Assembly: GCA_965247175.1 (NCBI GenBank)
Contig: OZ252006.1
Coordinates: forward strand, 4,712,001 to 4,776,000
Source: JANQMX01 sp965247175
GTDB lineage: Bacteria; Pseudomonadota; Alphaproteobacteria; Kiloniellales; DSM-21159
Direction: 5' to 3'
DNA length: 64,000 nt
Part shown: positions 34,409-43,230 of the stretch, in pieces
Layout: the number at the start of each line of letters is the position of its first letter
Position numbering within the stretch: position 1 is the first letter of the stretch
Program-made: the position numbers and the translations under genes
Notes under the pieces: generated by a model
Database searches by the model: none
The model's input: only the letters and a program-made list of their open reading frames with translations
Told to the model about the DNA's origin: nothing

Positions 34409-34785
34409 TGGCGACCATTCGACCGACCTGGACCGAAGCGCAAAACCTGCGGACCGCAGCAGCCGTGAACTCGGGTCAAAGCACGGAAGCGGAGAACAAC
34501 TTCATCGACTTCGACGCCTTGGGTGCCGATGCGGCCCGCGTCTTCGTCGACGTTGTTATGGGCAGCGCGACAGAAATCCTGGTCGAAGCTTTTTCGAGCG
34601 TCGACAGCGGAACGAACTTTGCCACCGAGCCCTTCTTTGCCAGGACAGTTACCGCCAGCACCGATTTCGATTTTCTGGTTTTGAACATGGCCTATGCCCG
34701 TGTTGTCATCTCAAACATCGCGGGCGGCAATTCAGGACTGATCGGGCTGAGCTACGCTTGGCGGCAGTGGTCCAGCACACCTTAG
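34408..34785 (+). CDS. Phage protein, beta-rich, unknown function
   Basis: A 125-residue protein, mostly beta strands (TEILVEAFSSVDSGTNF, FDFLVLNMAYARVVISN), like small structural domains found beside tail genes. It is coupled by TGATG to the preceding gene and ends nine bases before the LamG/tail-tubular gene. Function unknown. Confidence 0.55.
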   Translation: MATIRPTWTEAQNLRTAAAVNSGQSTEAENNFIDFDALGADAARVFVDVVMGSATEILVEAFSSVDSGTNFATEPFFARTVTASTDFDFLVLNMAYARVVISNIAGGNSGLIGLSYAWRQWSSTP

Positions 34786-34794
34786 AGCGTCTCG

Positions 34795-36654
34795 ATGCTG
34801 CCCGATCGACCGCCCACGTGGGGCATTGAAGCGGCCGCCGTCGACCCGCGCTTCAAGCGCTTCTGGCGCGACCCAGCCTTTGCGCTCTCGCCTTGGAATT
34901 GGGACCGCGCCCACGATCTCGTCAACAAGGCGGACGCGGCGCAGAGCCCGACGTCGAGCGTCGGCGCTCTCGGACGCGGCTGGGACTGCCTAAACGTCAA
35001 CGACGATACCTACATTCTGAGCTGGCCGACCAGTTCGCCCAACACGCACCTCGCCGGGCCGCTCGAATGGACGATTTTCCTGGCCTACGAGTTCGATGCA
35101 ATCATGGGCTTTGGCGTGCGCGCGGCCCTGTTGCGCAACTCGGAGTTCGGTAACGGCGGTTATTCGGTCCGCATCTACGACAACGACATCGAGATGCACT
35201 TCCACAGCCCGACCGATGGGCAGGCCTTCAATCAGTGGCTCAATTCCTATCCGCGGCAGACAGGCTACCACAGCTTCATTCTGACCCGCAGGGCGGACGG
35301 TCGGGTCCGTGCTTTCGTCAACGGAGTGGATTTGGGCGACCCGACCGGTGAGGACATCCAGCCGGACGAGATCGTTGAGCCCTACTCCGGCACTGGCAAC
35401 TTCCGCCTCAATGACCGGACCGAGGTCAATGGCCGCATGCTGTCGGCGTGGGTCTCGCGCGGCGTTTCCGTCAATGCACGCGCCGCAGCACTGCTGCACA
35501 ACGACCCCTGGGCCGTCTTTCGGCCGGCGCCGCTCGCACCGGCGATCTTCGGCGGGATGGACAGTTCGGCTGGTAGCAGTGTCAGTGGCACCGCAGCAGC
35601 GGGATCGGGGCCAACCTCGGCCTCGGCAAGTGCTGTGCACGGCGTGGCTGGTTCGGCAACGGCGCAGTCTGGTGCGGCCTCGGCGACGGCAAGCGGTTCA
35701 GCCGGCACTGCGCCGACTGACGTCAGTGGCGATGCAGCCGCGATGTCCGGTCCTGCAACGGCCTCGGCGAGCGGCGTGCACGGCGTCGCCGGTGCAATCG
35801 ATGCAGCAAGCGGGGCGGCGTTCGGCACATCGAGTGGCGCTGTCTTGGTGCACGGCCCGGTACTCGCAGCCGGGGCCGCGGCTCGAGTCGACGCGTCCGG
35901 CAGCCATACACCGCCGGCGGGAGTGACAATCGGCACAGCTCAGCTGCATGCCGCCACCTTGTCGGCCCAGGGCTGGGGATTGGCCGTCGCGCCCCCGGAC
36001 TATAGCGGCATCGGCGATGCGTTCATCTTGGAGGTTGGAGTGCCCTACAGCGTCAACAGCATCATCAACGGCGCCTTGGACCTCATCGCGTCCAACGGCA
36101 TCGCAAGCTTAAGCGACAGCTCTTCGCACGTCGGAAACGCCATCAAGCGCAACTTCGATGTGGAGAGGGATTCCTTGCTGCGCGAGTATCCCTGGAACTT
36201 CGCCATGCGCCGCACCAAGCTCGCGGCCTCGTCAAAGGCGCCGGCCTTCCGCTTTGCCCATGCCTACGAGCTGCCGACCGGTCCGGATCCCGAGTTCTGC
36301 CTGCGCGTTTGGGCGGTGGGCGACGAGGAGAGCCGGCAGGACAGCGACGTTTGGGAGATTTCCGGCCGGCGCCTGCTGACCGATCTCGAGGCGCCGTTGC
36401 CCGTCCGTTACATCGGTCGCATCGTCAATCCGGCGCTCTGGGATCCGCTGACCGTCAAAGCGCTGGAGGCACGCCTCGCTTGGCAGGCGGCCTATCTCGC
36501 TAGCGGCAGTGCCGCCTTGGCCGAGCAGATGGCGCGCATCTATCAGGAACGCCTCGACGCCGCCAAGGCGATCGATGCCCAGGAGGGCACGCCCGAGCCC
36601 TTCGAGGACGGCACCACCTGGGTCGATGCCCGCCTGACGGGCGTGACTTGGTAA
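34795..36654 (+). CDS. LamG-like lectin domain fused to tail tubular protein A
   Basis: A 619-residue protein in three parts. Residues 35-245 are a LamG/concanavalin-like jelly roll (FHSFILTRR-type, RAFVNGVDLGD). Residues 260-390 are an Ala/Ser/Gly linker with two imperfect repeats built around SASA-VHGVAG and SASG-VHGVAG. Residues 416-619 are a complete tail tubular protein A like T7 gp11 (SIINGALDLIASNGI, LREYPWNFAMRRTKLA, LAWQAAYLASGSAA). An internal GGAGG followed by GTG at 36040 lies exactly at that border and in frame. The fusion is unusual: gp11 proteins are normally free-standing and about 200 residues. The lectin part may give the virion surface binding. Confidence 0.8.
   Translation: MLPDRPPTWGIEAAAVDPRFKRFWRDPAFALSPWNWDRAHDLVNKADAAQSPTSSVGALGRGWDCLNVNDDTYILSWPTSSPNTHLAGPLEWTIFLAYEFDAIMGFGVRAALLRNSEFGNGGYSVRIYDNDIEMHFHSPTDGQAFNQWLNSYPRQTGYHSFILTRRADGRVRAFVNGVDLGDPTGEDIQPDEIVEPYSGTGNFRLNDRTEVNGRMLSAWVSRGVSVNARAAALLHNDPWAVFRPAPLAPAIFGGMDSSAGSSVSGTAAAGSGPTSASASAVHGVAGSATAQSGAASATASGSAGTAPTDVSGDAAAMSGPATASASGVHGVAGAIDAASGAAFGTSSGAVLVHGPVLAAGAAARVDASGSHTPPAGVTIGTAQLHAATLSAQGWGLAVAPPDYSGIGDAFILEVGVPYSVNSIINGALDLIASNGIASLSDSSSHVGNAIKRNFDVERDSLLREYPWNFAMRRTKLAASSKAPAFRFAHAYELPTGPDPEFCLRVWAVGDEESRQDSDVWEISGRRLLTDLEAPLPVRYIGRIVNPALWDPLTVKALEARLAWQAAYLASGSAALAEQMARIYQERLDAAKAIDAQEGTPEPFEDGTTWVDARLTGVTW
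36040..36654 (+). CDS. Internal translation start: free tail tubular protein A (alternative product)
   Basis: Within the long fusion gene, GGAGG (36030-36034) sits five bases before an in-frame GTG at 36040. Translation from here would give a 204-residue protein that begins PYSVNSIINGALDLIASNGI, the length and start expected of a stand-alone T7 gp11-like tail tubular protein. It would allow the ring to be built mainly from free subunits with a few lectin-bearing ones. Whether the site is used is not known. Confidence 0.5.
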   Translation: MPYSVNSIINGALDLIASNGIASLSDSSSHVGNAIKRNFDVERDSLLREYPWNFAMRRTKLAASSKAPAFRFAHAYELPTGPDPEFCLRVWAVGDEESRQDSDVWEISGRRLLTDLEAPLPVRYIGRIVNPALWDPLTVKALEARLAWQAAYLASGSAALAEQMARIYQERLDAAKAIDAQEGTPEPFEDGTTWVDARLTGVTW

Positions 36655-36669
36655 CGCGGGAGCACTGAA

Positions 36670-38910
36670 ATGCCGCGCATCCAGTCCCAGCAATACACCT
36701 TCAGTGGCGGCGAGTGGTCGCCGGAGATGTTGGGGCGCAGCGACGTCGCTCAATACACGACCGCCTGCCGCCTGGTCTCCAACTTCATTCCCAGCGTCCA
36801 AGGGCCGGCGACCCGACGCCCAGGCACGCGCTTCATCGCCGAGACCAAGAGCAATGCCGAGGCCGTGCTCATTCCTTTCATCTTTTCGGCGGACCAATCC
36901 TACGCGCTCGAGTTCGGGGACCAGTACTTCCGCATTTTCCCGGCTTTTGGTGAGCGCGAGCTACTCAAGATAGGCGACCAGCCGTTGGAAATCGTCACGC
37001 CCTACAGGGTTGGCGAGCTAGACGAGCTCTACTGGACCCAGAGCGCAGACATTCTTTACCTCTTCCACCCGAAGCACCGACCGCAGAAAGTCAAACGCAG
37101 TGGCGCGACCAACTGGTCGATCGAACCGCTGATCTTCGAAGGCGGCCCATTTCTTCCGGAGAACGAAGATGAAGACAACAAGATCACGCCTTCAAAACGA
37201 ACGGGTTCGGGTATCAGGCTGACCGCCGACAAGGCCGTCTTCGAACAGGATCATGAAGGTGCGTTGTTCAAGCTTCGTGCGGTCGATCTGACGAATGTAA
37301 CCAGTTGGAACAACGGCATCAGCATGCCAGCGCGCGTGGTCAACGAGAGCCTGTTCTATACGGGGACTGGTGGCAATCCATCCGGCAACAAGGCGCCGGT
37401 TCACGAGGAAGGCACGCGCTCGGACGGTCAGCTGGATTGGACGTTCGAGTCAGGCATCTTCGGCATCGTCCGCATTACCAAGTTCATTGACGCAAACACT
37501 GCCGATGCGGACGTGATCGAAACCCTGCCTTGGCCGATCGCAAACGACGATACGCCGGTCCAACCCGAGCCTGGCACCTACGCTTGGAGCGAAGGGGCTT
37601 GGAGCGACCGCAGAGGCTGGCCAGCCGTCGGGGTCTTTCACGAAGAGCGCTTGTGGGCTGGCCGGACCTCGCATGAGCCGCAGACTGTCTGGTCGACCGT
37701 GGTCGGCGGGTTCGGCCCGGACAAGGAGCTCTTCAACGGTTCGGAAAAGAACGGCGACATCCTGGCCGACAACGCCATCACCCGCACCTTGGCGGACGAT
37801 CAGGTCAACGCTATCCGCGCTATTCTCTCCGCCGATCCCTTGCGTGTCTTGACCGAAGGTGGCGAATGGATCCTGCAGGCCTCGAGCCTGGGTGAGGCAC
37901 TGACGCCCGAGAACGTCACTGCGGTCAAGGCCACCTCCGCCGGCGTCGCCCAGGTGCGCCCCGTCAAGATCGATCAAGCCGTCTATTTCGTCCAGCGTGC
38001 CGGGCGCAAGCTCTACGAGATGGCCTTCAACATTCAAGCTGACGGGTTCCGAAGCCCGGACATGAACGCGCTGGCCAGCCACATGACGGAGGCGGGCCTG
38101 CGTCGTTTGGCCTATCAGCGGCAACCTTGGTCCGTCCTCTGGGCGGTCGACAACGCGGGGCTTCTGCTTGGTTTCACGCTGCAACGCGAACAGGAGGTCA
38201 CGGCTTGGCACCGCCACCCCATCGCCGGCACGGAGACCAGGGTCCTCTCGATTGCCGTTACACCCGCGCAGGGGCAGGACGACGTCTGGCTCATCGTCGA
38301 GCGCCGAGTTAACGGCCTGATCAAACGCTATGTCGAGGTGCTCGGCAGCGAATTCCGCCCATCGAGCCCCGACGACAAGGCGGATGCAGTCTTCCTGGAC
38401 AGCGCAAAGATCTACGAGGTTCCGCCGACGGCGAGCTTTGCGGGTGCCGAGCATCTGGCGGGTGAGACCGTGGGCGTCTGGGCCGACGGCGCCCTGCAGC
38501 CCGACGTGACGGTGGCGAACGACGGCAGCTTCACCATCGCCCGTGCGGCATCCACGGTGATCGTCGGCCTCGACTACGCGCCTCTCAGCGCGATCGAAAC
38601 CCTGCCGCTCGAGCCCGGCAACCAGTCCGGTCCTAGCATGGGGCTTCCCAAGGCCGGGCACCGCATCGGCATCCGGTTCGTCGATACGCTGCTCGCCCGT
38701 TACGGCCGGCCCGGCGCGATGCTCGAGGCGCAGTTCCGCAAGACCACTGATCCACTTGGTAGCTCGGCTCCACTGTTCACCGGTCTCAGGAGCTATGGCG
38801 CACCCCAGGGCTTCACCGACGAGGACCTCATCGTGCGCTTCGAGCCGGTGGGTGCCGCTCCCATGACCGTGGCGAGCTATGCCATGCAGATCACCAGCAA
38901 CGCAGGTTAA
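36670..38910 (+). CDS. Tail tubular protein B (nozzle), T7 gp12-like
   Basis: A 746-residue protein like T7 gp12. It starts with the conserved FSGGEWSPEMLGRSDVAQY and LVSNFIPSVQGPATRRPGT, followed by beta-rich domains to the C-terminus (VASYAMQITSNAG). Six copies form the tail nozzle below the gp11 ring. GGGAG precedes the ATG, 15 bases after the tail tubular A stop. Length is in the usual range for this family. Confidence 0.9.
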   Translation: MPRIQSQQYTFSGGEWSPEMLGRSDVAQYTTACRLVSNFIPSVQGPATRRPGTRFIAETKSNAEAVLIPFIFSADQSYALEFGDQYFRIFPAFGERELLKIGDQPLEIVTPYRVGELDELYWTQSADILYLFHPKHRPQKVKRSGATNWSIEPLIFEGGPFLPENEDEDNKITPSKRTGSGIRLTADKAVFEQDHEGALFKLRAVDLTNVTSWNNGISMPARVVNESLFYTGTGGNPSGNKAPVHEEGTRSDGQLDWTFESGIFGIVRITKFIDANTADADVIETLPWPIANDDTPVQPEPGTYAWSEGAWSDRRGWPAVGVFHEERLWAGRTSHEPQTVWSTVVGGFGPDKELFNGSEKNGDILADNAITRTLADDQVNAIRAILSADPLRVLTEGGEWILQASSLGEALTPENVTAVKATSAGVAQVRPVKIDQAVYFVQRAGRKLYEMAFNIQADGFRSPDMNALASHMTEAGLRRLAYQRQPWSVLWAVDNAGLLLGFTLQREQEVTAWHRHPIAGTETRVLSIAVTPAQGQDDVWLIVERRVNGLIKRYVEVLGSEFRPSSPDDKADAVFLDSAKIYEVPPTASFAGAEHLAGETVGVWADGALQPDVTVANDGSFTIARAASTVIVGLDYAPLSAIETLPLEPGNQSGPSMGLPKAGHRIGIRFVDTLLARYGRPGAMLEAQFRKTTDPLGSSAPLFTGLRSYGAPQGFTDEDLIVRFEPVGAAPMTVASYAMQITSNAG

Positions 38911-38922
38911 AGGGGAGTAGGC

Positions 38923-39423
38923 ATGTGTCACCCCATTGCCGTGACGGCAATATCGGCAGCGACAACGGCAATCGGTGCGCTTCGCGAAGGCAACGCTGCG
39001 CAAGCATCCGCCGAAGCCCAAGCTCAAATCGCTGAGCAGCAGGCACAAGCGCAGCGCAATGTGGCACAGTTCGAGGTCGCGCAAGAGCGCCGCGAGCGGC
39101 GGCGCGCGCTCGGTCAACAGGTCGCCCAGTTTGGCAGCCAGGGCACCGCGCTGACCGGCCAGCCCATCGACCTCTTGGCCGACAGCGCCAAGCAGAACGA
39201 GCTGGCGTTGCAAGCCATCCGATTCCGAAGCGAAATCGGTGCCCAGAATCTGGAGAACGATGCCGCCCTGAAGCGCTTTCAGGGGCGCCAGGCACGGAGC
39301 GACGGCATCTTTAAGGCCGGTACGGCGCTTCTGACCGGCGGCACCGAGATTGCCCGAACGCTCAATACGCCGGCAGACCCCGTTGTTCCACCAATCCCCC
39401 GGCGCAATCCGTTCAGAGGTTAG
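38923..39423 (+). CDS. Internal virion protein, gp14-like
   Basis: A 166-residue helical protein starting with a short hydrophobic stretch (AVTAISAATTAIGALREG) and a long Ala/Gln/Glu/Arg coiled coil (about 25-70), the character of T7 gp14-type internal virion proteins that form a channel through the outer membrane during ejection. Located directly after the nozzle gene as in T7-like genomes. GGGGAG precedes the ATG. Confidence 0.72.
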   Translation: MCHPIAVTAISAATTAIGALREGNAAQASAEAQAQIAEQQAQAQRNVAQFEVAQERRERRRALGQQVAQFGSQGTALTGQPIDLLADSAKQNELALQAIRFRSEIGAQNLENDAALKRFQGRQARSDGIFKAGTALLTGGTEIARTLNTPADPVVPPIPRRNPFRG

Positions 39424-39426
39424 CTT

Positions 39427-41853
39427 ATGCCGAAAGTCGTTACCGCCGGCGCGCGACCCGGCCGATTGCGCGCGGGTCCGCCTAAGGACCGCGACGCGCT
39501 GGAGCCGAGCGCGACTGAAGTGCTTCGGGCGGCCGTTCAGCCCGGGCGCGGGCCCGATCTGCGGGAGTCGCGGGTTCAGCCCGGCCGTGGCCCGGACCTG
39601 CGCGGCGACCTCGATGCCGAGGCGGCTCCGCCTCACACCCTCAATCGCTTGCGCCCGGGCCCGCCCAAGGACCGGGAGGCAGAGGACACGCGGCTGCAGT
39701 TCGGGCTCATCGCGCAGCCGGCGGCGAACCCGGCTGCCGTGGCGAACCGGGAAGAACGGCGAAAGTCTCAGGTGCTGATGGCGCAGGCCACGGCCGAGGC
39801 CAGCGACAGCATGGCGAAGGCGCAGGCCGAGGCCGAACGTGGCGCGCCTGGCTTCGCAGAGGCCCGCATGGCAGAGCTCGACTTGCGCGAACGCGAGGTG
39901 ATACAGGCTGTGCGGCCGGAGCTTCACGCGACCATCGCCCGCGACTTTGCCGAGCTGAAGGCGGAGATCGCGGCCGAGGCCCAGGACTACGAGCTGCGGC
40001 GGCGCATCGAGGCCATCCGCGAGGACGTCGACGACGCCTTGGCGAGCTATAGCGAGTCCATTGCACGGAAGCCCGCAAGCTTCGGTTTGGCCATGCAGCG
40101 GATGGAACGCATGGTGCGGGAGAGTGAGCTGCGCCCGGACCTGATCGAAAGCGAGTTGGCCCGTGTGCGCGGGCGGCTTTTCGAGAGCTACCGGCAGGCG
40201 CGGCTGGCGGGCCCGAACCCCGAGGCCCTGCTGCGCGAGATGGAGGCCGGGCGCTTCGAAGGCATCGTTCCTCCGGAAGAGATGAAGGCGCTGGTCGCAC
40301 AGACCACTGCCGAGGTCGGACAGCGCCAGCGCGCCGCTCTGATGGAATGGCAGGTCGATGCCGACACCCGCAAGCGGCTGGAGCTGCAACGCCTGCATGC
40401 CGGCGGCGAGGGCGACCCGCTCATCACGCCGGAAGAGCTGCGCGAGATCTTCCCCGGTGAGGTCGGCGAGCGGAAGGCGCGGCATTTGGAGTTCGAACGC
40501 AGACGCGCCGAGGTTCGTGCACAGACCGCCCTTATGACACCGGCCGAGATCGAGGCAGCTTTCGGCGTGTTCGAAAGCGATAGCGCCACAAGAGAAGATA
40601 GGCCGGACGACACGCTCGCCGGTGGCCGGGGCGACGAAACACTTTCGGGTAGCGCGGAAAGCGACCGGCTCGAACGTGGTGAGGGTGCTGACACACTTGC
40701 CGGTGAAGCAAATGACGCTAAGCCCGATACCGACCCCCAAGAAAGTGAGGAAAGCGCCGCATCAGCGCTGAGCGTCGACCGGGAGAAGAGCCCTGAAGAG
40801 CGAGGTATCGAGGATAATCGACTGAGCTTCGAAGAGGACCCGGTTGGCCACGTATTGAAGTACTCAGATGCTTGCCGTGCGGCCACGCAGGCCGCGGAGC
40901 AGGCGACGGTCTATGGAGAACAAGTGCGCCTGAATGAAAAGGCCATTGATCTCTGTATGGCCGAGCAAGAGAGCATTCGAGGCACGAGCGAAGGAAGCCG
41001 CGCGCTCAGCGACGAAAAGTTAGAGACAACCTTGGCTGAGCTCGACGCGCTGCCGATGCTGCAACGTGTTGAGCTGCTTTGGAATTTTTCAGTGAGCCAA
41101 GGACGGCATGCTGGCCGTGTGCTCGATGAGCTGATACAGGCGGGTGTTCCCGACGCAATGGGCGTCGCCGCGCACCTTTGGATCACTGGACGAACCGTTG
41201 AAGCGGAGGCTCTGCGCCAAGCCTTAGCGAAGCCGGAGAATGAACACCGGCGGAACATGCTCGGTACGGAAGCAAGTCAGATCAGTGATGGCGTGAGACG
41301 CGAGAGCGAAGAACTCCGAGCAGCTTTTGGCGAGAATGGGCTTAGCCGGGAAGGCGATGCGCGGCTGAAGGCAGCGGAGTTGATCGCGTGGCAGTTGTTC
41401 CAGGATGGAAAGGGGAACGTGGAAGCTGTTGTTGCCCGGGCGCTTGCGGCTGTCTTTCCGTTCCAACGAATCGGTGGCGATGACGTGGTTCTTCTACCGG
41501 TCGGGCCAGAGAATGGTCTGCGATCAAGGCTGAATCCAGACAGAGTCAGCAACTTCCTCATTTGGATCCGACGAAGCGTTCGGGCTGGAGATGTCGATGT
41601 CTCGCAGGCGGGTTTGCGGAATGACATGCCCTTTCACTTGGATAAAGAGCAACTCGCCGAGCAGTACACAAACAACATTCGCGGCCACGGCTACTGGCGC
41701 AACACCTGCGACGGTGTCCAGTTGCTCGATCAGTTGGGAAGACCGGTGGTTCGCAAGGACGGCAGCTTTCTAACCGTAACCTGGGCTGAGATCGAGGCTT
41801 GGGAAGGCGGTGCTACTCATGTTCGCGCGGCTGTTACGGGAGAGGGTCTATGA
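39427..41853 (+). CDS. Internal virion protein, gp15-like, with RTX-like insert
   Basis: An 808-residue helical protein at the gp15 position. It starts with a disordered Pro/Arg/Gly region containing repeated RAGPPKDR / RPGPPKDRE and QPGRGPDLR motifs (about 15-90), then long coiled coils (about 110-360). An Asp/Gly-rich stretch at about 392-432 (40599-40722) with TLAGGRGDETLSG and GADTLAG resembles degenerate RTX repeats. The C-terminal 370 residues are more globular and of a different composition, as if added later. Ends with an ATGA overlap with the next gene. Function by position only. Confidence 0.62.
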   Translation: MPKVVTAGARPGRLRAGPPKDRDALEPSATEVLRAAVQPGRGPDLRESRVQPGRGPDLRGDLDAEAAPPHTLNRLRPGPPKDREAEDTRLQFGLIAQPAANPAAVANREERRKSQVLMAQATAEASDSMAKAQAEAERGAPGFAEARMAELDLREREVIQAVRPELHATIARDFAELKAEIAAEAQDYELRRRIEAIREDVDDALASYSESIARKPASFGLAMQRMERMVRESELRPDLIESELARVRGRLFESYRQARLAGPNPEALLREMEAGRFEGIVPPEEMKALVAQTTAEVGQRQRAALMEWQVDADTRKRLELQRLHAGGEGDPLITPEELREIFPGEVGERKARHLEFERRRAEVRAQTALMTPAEIEAAFGVFESDSATREDRPDDTLAGGRGDETLSGSAESDRLERGEGADTLAGEANDAKPDTDPQESEESAASALSVDREKSPEERGIEDNRLSFEEDPVGHVLKYSDACRAATQAAEQATVYGEQVRLNEKAIDLCMAEQESIRGTSEGSRALSDEKLETTLAELDALPMLQRVELLWNFSVSQGRHAGRVLDELIQAGVPDAMGVAAHLWITGRTVEAEALRQALAKPENEHRRNMLGTEASQISDGVRRESEELRAAFGENGLSREGDARLKAAELIAWQLFQDGKGNVEAVVARALAAVFPFQRIGGDDVVLLPVGPENGLRSRLNPDRVSNFLIWIRRSVRAGDVDVSQAGLRNDMPFHLDKEQLAEQYTNNIRGHGYWRNTCDGVQLLDQLGRPVVRKDGSFLTVTWAEIEAWEGGATHVRAAVTGEGL

Positions 41854-42398
41854 GCCCGTTTATGCTCTGCTCTGAGGTAGATGTTGCCGCTGGCATGGAC
41901 GGTACACGGCCCCTAACGAGTCTCTCGGCCTGGGAGTTAGACGTCTTGGTCGCAGGCATAGACACGGCTGTGCTGAACACGGATACGGCTGGGTTTCTCA
42001 GGTTTTTCGTCGACATGAGAGCCAAGCAAGACGGCCTATACACAATCGAGCCTGGCGGCAACACCAGGGGAAGGCGCAAGAGTAGAGATCCAGATAAGAT
42101 AGCGACGTTCCTAACGCCACCCGAGGTCCGGCGCCGATTTGGCGTGGTCGTCGATAGGCCCATTCCGATGAGCTACGCTCGCCTTCTGGCCAGACGAGAT
42201 CGCAAGGCTCGGACTCTCGAGGCTCTCCTTCGCCGCTCTGACAACATTGCCATCGATACGCTTGTTACGGTCTTCACGCTGGCACTGGATGAGATCGACC
42301 CAGTCAGCATTCTGATTGATAAGCTGACGGGCTCGGTCAAGCTTCCGGAAGAGGGGCCGGGTATACCAGTGCCCCGAGCTCCCATCCCGACTGATTGA
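41850..42398 (+). CDS. Phage-block protein of unknown function
   Basis: A 182-residue protein; the ATG at 41850 overlaps the previous stop (ATGA) and follows GGGAGAGGG, so the two are coupled. A segment TFLTPPEVRRRFGVVVDRPI may be a small helical motif; nothing else is recognised. It lies in a stretch (about 40,900-43,155) with lower GC and looser packing than the phage genes around it, which suggests later insertion. Confidence 0.6.
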   Translation: MSPFMLCSEVDVAAGMDGTRPLTSLSAWELDVLVAGIDTAVLNTDTAGFLRFFVDMRAKQDGLYTIEPGGNTRGRRKSRDPDKIATFLTPPEVRRRFGVVVDRPIPMSYARLLARRDRKARTLEALLRRSDNIAIDTLVTVFTLALDEIDPVSILIDKLTGSVKLPEEGPGIPVPRAPIPTD

Positions 42399-42549
42399 TC
42401 ATGCGAGATGATGCAGGTACCGAGTCGACCATGAACTCCGAACTGATCAGTACCTTTCACCGAGATGGTTGCCCATCTGCGTAGCGCTGACGAGAGGACG
42501 GAATTCCAATTGCTCTAACTATCTTTGGTTGCTTACGTTCGCGTCCTAA

Positions 42550-42834
42550 GTGGACTACAATAGCGGTATGCTAGCAGATCTCTACGTGGATGCGATTATC
42601 TACCTGAGAATGCTTTCCGACGGCGAGGTCGTCTGGAAAGAGGTTGGCGACCTTTACCAACACATGGCGTTCCATACCATGGAGAGCTGCCGGAGTTACC
42701 TCGAAGGGTATACCGCTGAAGACGCCGTGTTCATCGAGGAGACGGCGCGTGCTTGGTGGCTGGAAGAGCTCGGTGTTGAAAGAGAGGACTTGCGTGTCGA
42801 CCTCGATGTCGATTGCTTCGAGAGAGAACCCTGA
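42550..42834 (+). CDS. Small paired protein A of unknown function
   Basis: A 94-residue acidic protein (GTG start; an ATG at 42568 is the alternative). It begins with a beta strand LYVDAIIYLRMLSDGEVVW and ends EDLRVDLDVDCFE. The gene at 42886 encodes a protein of the same length, same strand order and a matching end (DVRFTTDIGCFE), so the two are tandem paralogues. Such short secreted-free acidic proteins in a phage block may be regulators or anti-defence proteins, but no function is shown. Confidence 0.55.
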   Translation: MDYNSGMLADLYVDAIIYLRMLSDGEVVWKEVGDLYQHMAFHTMESCRSYLEGYTAEDAVFIEETARAWWLEELGVEREDLRVDLDVDCFEREP

Positions 42835-42885
42835 TTTGCGCGAACCACTGGCTCGCGTCCCGCAGTATGGAGCAGGTTACTAGCA

Positions 42886-43155
42886 ATGGGTTTCGAACTG
42901 GTCGTTGCCGTCTTCTTTGACCTCCGTGGTTTAGAGGAAGACGGGAGTTCCGTTTGGGTGCCGCATGCAACCCTCTTTCATGAGGTGCTCTTCGAGACCA
43001 ATAAGGACTGCGAACTCTACAAGCAGCAAAATGGCGAAGAGGTTGCGGAGCATATGAAAGATGCCTTTCGTGACCATTGGATGCGTGTGTTGAAAGCGGA
43101 TCGCCGCGACGTCCGTTTCACAACCGACATAGGCTGCTTTGAGATAGCATCATAG
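42886..43155 (+). CDS. Small paired protein B of unknown function
   Basis: An 89-residue protein paralogous to the one at 42550: a first strand LVVAVFFDLRGLEEDGSSVW, a helical middle with KDCELYKQQNGEEVAEHMKDAF, and the closing DVRFTTDIGCFE. Weak ribosome site. It is followed after 31 bases by a terminator hairpin at 43187, so the pair forms its own small unit within the internal virion genes. Confidence 0.55.
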   Translation: MGFELVVAVFFDLRGLEEDGSSVWVPHATLFHEVLFETNKDCELYKQQNGEEVAEHMKDAFRDHWMRVLKADRRDVRFTTDIGCFEIAS

Positions 43156-43186
43156 CCGCAACGTAGCTTGTTCCGTTCCGGTCCGA

Positions 43187-43216
43187 CCCCGCCCGCAAGC
43201 GGGGCTTTTCTTTTTC
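43187..43216 (+). terminator. Rho-independent terminator
   Basis: CCCCGC (43187-43192) pairs with GCGGGG (43199-43204) around a six-base loop, followed by CTTTTCTTTTTC (43205-43216). It ends the unit with the paired small genes and stands just ahead of the AAGGAGG site of the next virion gene. Confidence 0.75.
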
Positions 43217-43230
43217 AAGGAGGCAGGTGC

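Noticed and set aside
37450..40740. A 1,096-codon minus-strand open frame
   Set aside because: It covers tail tubular protein B and two internal virion genes on the opposite strand; its composition is that of antisense GC-rich coding DNA.
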